A program made the translations under genes and the position numbers. Under the pieces are notes generated by a model that saw only the letters and a program-made list of their open reading frames with translations, was not told where the DNA came from and made no database searches. From NCBI RefSeq assembly GCF_043641665.1, contig NC_092188.1, forward strand, positions 15,707,704 through 15,771,703: a stretch of DNA of 64,000 nt, in the 5' to 3' direction. Shown piece by piece: positions 63,389 to 64,000 of the stretch. The number at the start of each line of letters is the position of its first letter. Positions within the stretch are counted from its first letter, which is position 1. The stretch comes from Enoplosus armatus (lineage: Eukaryota > Chordata > Actinopteri > Centrarchiformes > Enoplosidae).

Positions 63389-63600
63389 TCATCCTGGGGC
63401 TGAAGGAAACAGAAGAGAGGTACTACCTGCTGGTGAAGGAGCCCAAGAGGTTCAGAGAGGCTTCAATGAACTGCAAGCTAAGAGGAGGCACCCTGGCCAT
63501 GCCAAAAACCAGCAACACCAACCGTCTCATGGCAGACTACGTCAGCCAGGCGGGACTGACAAGAGTTTACATAGGAGTGCAAGCTCATAGCAAGGATATA
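63389..63600 (+). CDS. colec10: colec10 exon 6: first half of the C-type lectin domain
   Basis: A 212-base exon, phase 1 in and phase 0 out. It encodes VILGLKETEERYYLLVKEPK, RFREASMNCKLRGGTLAMPK, TSNTNRLMADYVSQAGLTRV and YIGVQAHSKDI. Human CL-L1 shows the same layout (ETEEKFYYIVQEEKNY, CRIRGGMLAMPK, LIADYVAKSGFFRVFIGV). The first conserved CRD cysteine (MNC) and the GGTLAMPK strand are intact. The donor is ATA|GTAAGT. Reading on past it meets TAA within eleven codons, so splicing is required. In the human gene, as I recall, the whole CRD is one exon. Confidence 0.93.
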
Positions 63601-63836
63601 GTAAGTGGTCGCCATCAGAATGTACTGTAATGCACACACACGCACACACACACAAGTCTTTGGTCTTAAAGTACAAAAAAATATCAGCTATCAGTGATTT
63701 TTAATGAGCATGCATAGCAACAAGTGACAAAAAAACCCACAGCAAAACATACCCATTAGACAATATGACCAGATGATGATGAAAGCAGGAGTATGTAGGG
63801 CCGAATTGGTTAAATATCCTCTGTTTTTGTCATCAG
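63601..63836 (+). other. colec10: colec10 intron 6 (236 bases, phase 0) inside the lectin domain
   Basis: Strong GTAAGT donor and a pyrimidine-rich acceptor 'ctgtttttgtcatcag|GAT'. It splits the CRD between 'AHSKDI' and 'DGTSSYVYAD', just before the strand leading into the sugar-binding loops. Confidence 0.85.
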
Positions 63837-64000
63837 GATGGAACAAGCAGTTATGTTTATGCAGACTCCAGCCCTCTGCAGGGGTTTGCAGCTTGGAGCC
63901 AAGAGCAGGAGCTGAATTCCAGAGTATCTCCCACCACAAACTCAAGCTGTGTGGAGCTGCTCAGCACTGGAACATGGGCTCATGTGGAGTGTGAAGCCAC
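63837..64000 (+). CDS. colec10: colec10 exon 7 (partial): second half of the C-type lectin domain, cut by the window edge
   Basis: Phase 0, open to the last base. It encodes DGTSSYVYADSSPLQGFAAW, SQEQELNSRVSPTTNSS, CVELLSTGTWAHVECEA and part of the next codon. Human reads ..YMFTDNTPLQNYSNW, NEGEPSDPYGHED, CVEMLSSGRWNDTECHLT. The fold cysteines (SSC, VEC) align, but the calcium-site residues do not. EPS is E-L-N, the Glu-Asp before Cys is Ser-Ser, and W-N-D is W-A-H. The W-to-C loop is four residues longer and gains an N-S-S sequon. By comparison with human, about ten or more residues and the last cysteine lie beyond base 64000. Confidence 0.88.

Noticed and set aside
54277..64000. Calling the plus-strand collectin colec11
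   Set aside because: The neck and collagen exons read closer to CL-L1 (CDCG-YRK-VGQLD), and adjacency to tnfrsf11b is the COLEC10 location. Colec11 remains possible only if synteny misleads.

Overview
This is a stretch of vertebrate chromosome, almost certainly from a ray-finned fish and probably a spiny-rayed (percomorph) teleost. The evidence is three-fold. Genes are split into short exons with GT-AG introns. Long CA/GT microsatellites are frequent. Several interspersed repeats are ones I recognise from teleost genomes: a GAATCA-tailed 3' end, a TACTTTTACTTAAG-type element, a family rich in 'gttagcatgctaac', a SINE-like unit with a GGTTCAATCC box, and a hAT-type MITE. Most of the window is intron or intergenic DNA. 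The many short open frames are mostly microsatellite translations or chance ORFs.

Layout. (1) Bases 1-13.5 kb hold the 5' half of tnfrsf11b (osteoprotegerin) on the minus strand: exon 1 near 13.5 kb, exon 2 at 4.1-4.35 kb and exon 3 at 3.27-3.41 kb. The remaining exons (rest of the cysteine-rich region, the death-domain-like part and the tail) must lie beyond the left edge. (2) Bases 13.6-54.2 kb are a ~40.7 kb intergenic region in which I find no gene. It holds microsatellites, decayed transposon-derived repeats and two clear inverted repeats. (3) Bases 54.28-64.0 kb hold colec10 (collectin-10, CL-L1) on the plus strand: seven exons are visible, and the last runs off the right edge close to the end of the lectin domain. 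tnfrsf11b and colec10 diverge head to head, the same neighbours and orientation as in human 8q24, and this supports both orthology calls.

The two genes do not form a pathway. Osteoprotegerin is a secreted decoy receptor for RANKL/TRAIL that restrains osteoclast formation. Collectin-10 is a secreted pattern-recognition lectin that pairs with collectin-11 and MASPs in the lectin complement pathway.

Most notable points: (a) the collectin C-type lectin domain appears to have lost most of its canonical calcium/sugar ligands (EPS/EPN reads E-L-N, WND reads W-A-H, the Glu-Asp before Cys reads Ser-Ser) while keeping its fold cysteines; (b) that domain is split by a small phase-0 intron, and a phase-0 intron also splits the osteoprotegerin TNFR repeat region, neither of which I recall in the human genes; (c) a hAT-type MITE with a target-site duplication is nested inside another repeat; (d) there are two strong hairpins in the intergenic region. 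All assignments come from reading the sequence and from memory of the families; no database search was run.
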